Source: Acidobacteriota bacterium (GTDB taxonomy: Bacteria; Planctomycetota; Phycisphaerae; WQYP01; JAJZKJ01). From it: a stretch of 6,737 bases of DNA. Below, in pieces: positions 6,713 through 6,737 of the stretch. The notes beneath the pieces are model-generated. The model saw only the letters and a list, made by a program, of their open reading frames with translations. It was not told the DNA's origin and did not search any database. Made by a program: the position numbers and the translations under genes. Numbering within the stretch: position 1 is the first letter of the stretch; each line of letters opens with the position of its first letter. The stretch covers positions 1 through 6,737 of the forward strand of contig JAJZKJ010000123.1 in the NCBI GenBank assembly GCA_021804195.1, given 5' to 3'.

Positions 6713-6737
6713 CGCAGATGACGCAGATGTACGCAGA
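6713..6737. repeat. Tandem short repeat CGCAGATGA-like, truncated by window edge
   Basis: Units CGCAGATGA (6713-6721), CGCAGATGTA (6722-6731) and CGCAGA (6732-6737) run off the right edge. The array continues an unknown distance. I recall very similar 'cgcagatga' strings as intergenic repeats in several environmental bacterial groups, but cannot confirm that here. No gene is seen between 6532 and 6737. Confidence 0.65.

Overview
This is a compact bacterial chromosomal segment, GC-rich (roughly 60% by eye), with five protein genes and short intergenic gaps. I see no phage, IS, CRISPR, tRNA or rRNA signal. The genes are mostly housekeeping. Two things hint at an environmental bacterium of the Planctomycetota (Phycisphaerae-like) type: the general look of the long 962-residue alanyl-tRNA synthetase, and GC-palindrome/GA-rich plus 'cgcagatga' intergenic repeats of a kind I recall from such genomes. 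That placement is a guess from memory, not a demonstrated assignment.

Layout. On the plus strand, an AraC-family regulator occupies the left end (start near 57 or 84, stop at 923). It converges on a minus-strand block, separated by a 53-nt gap that is mostly filled by a 14-bp stem-loop. Reading the minus strand from the right end of the window, the order is alaS (start 6531), then a GTG-started MFS transporter of fosmidomycin-resistance type (start 3603, 39 nt after alaS), then a 200-nt gap with a repeat and a promoter, then a class I glutamine amidotransferase (start 2197), then dut, dUTPase (start 1435, 48 nt after the amidotransferase).

Likely transcription units. alaS and the MFS gene probably share a transcript starting at an extended -10 promoter near 6566-6571. 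A weak hairpin and T-run at their junction could modulate the transporter. The amidotransferase and dut probably form a second unit from an extended -10 promoter near 2223-2228. AlaRS supplies Ala-tRNA with built-in editing. dUTPase keeps uracil out of DNA and supplies dUMP. The amidotransferase provides a glutaminase function of unknown target. The transporter and the AraC regulator have no identifiable substrate or effector here.

I did not find a convincing undescribed system. The features most worth a second look are non-coding: a 22-nt palindromic repeat present identically in the two longer minus-strand upstream regions, a tandem repeat at the right edge, the alaS/MFS junction structure, the hairpin between the convergent genes, and the uncertain araC start with a 10-codon overlapping leader frame.
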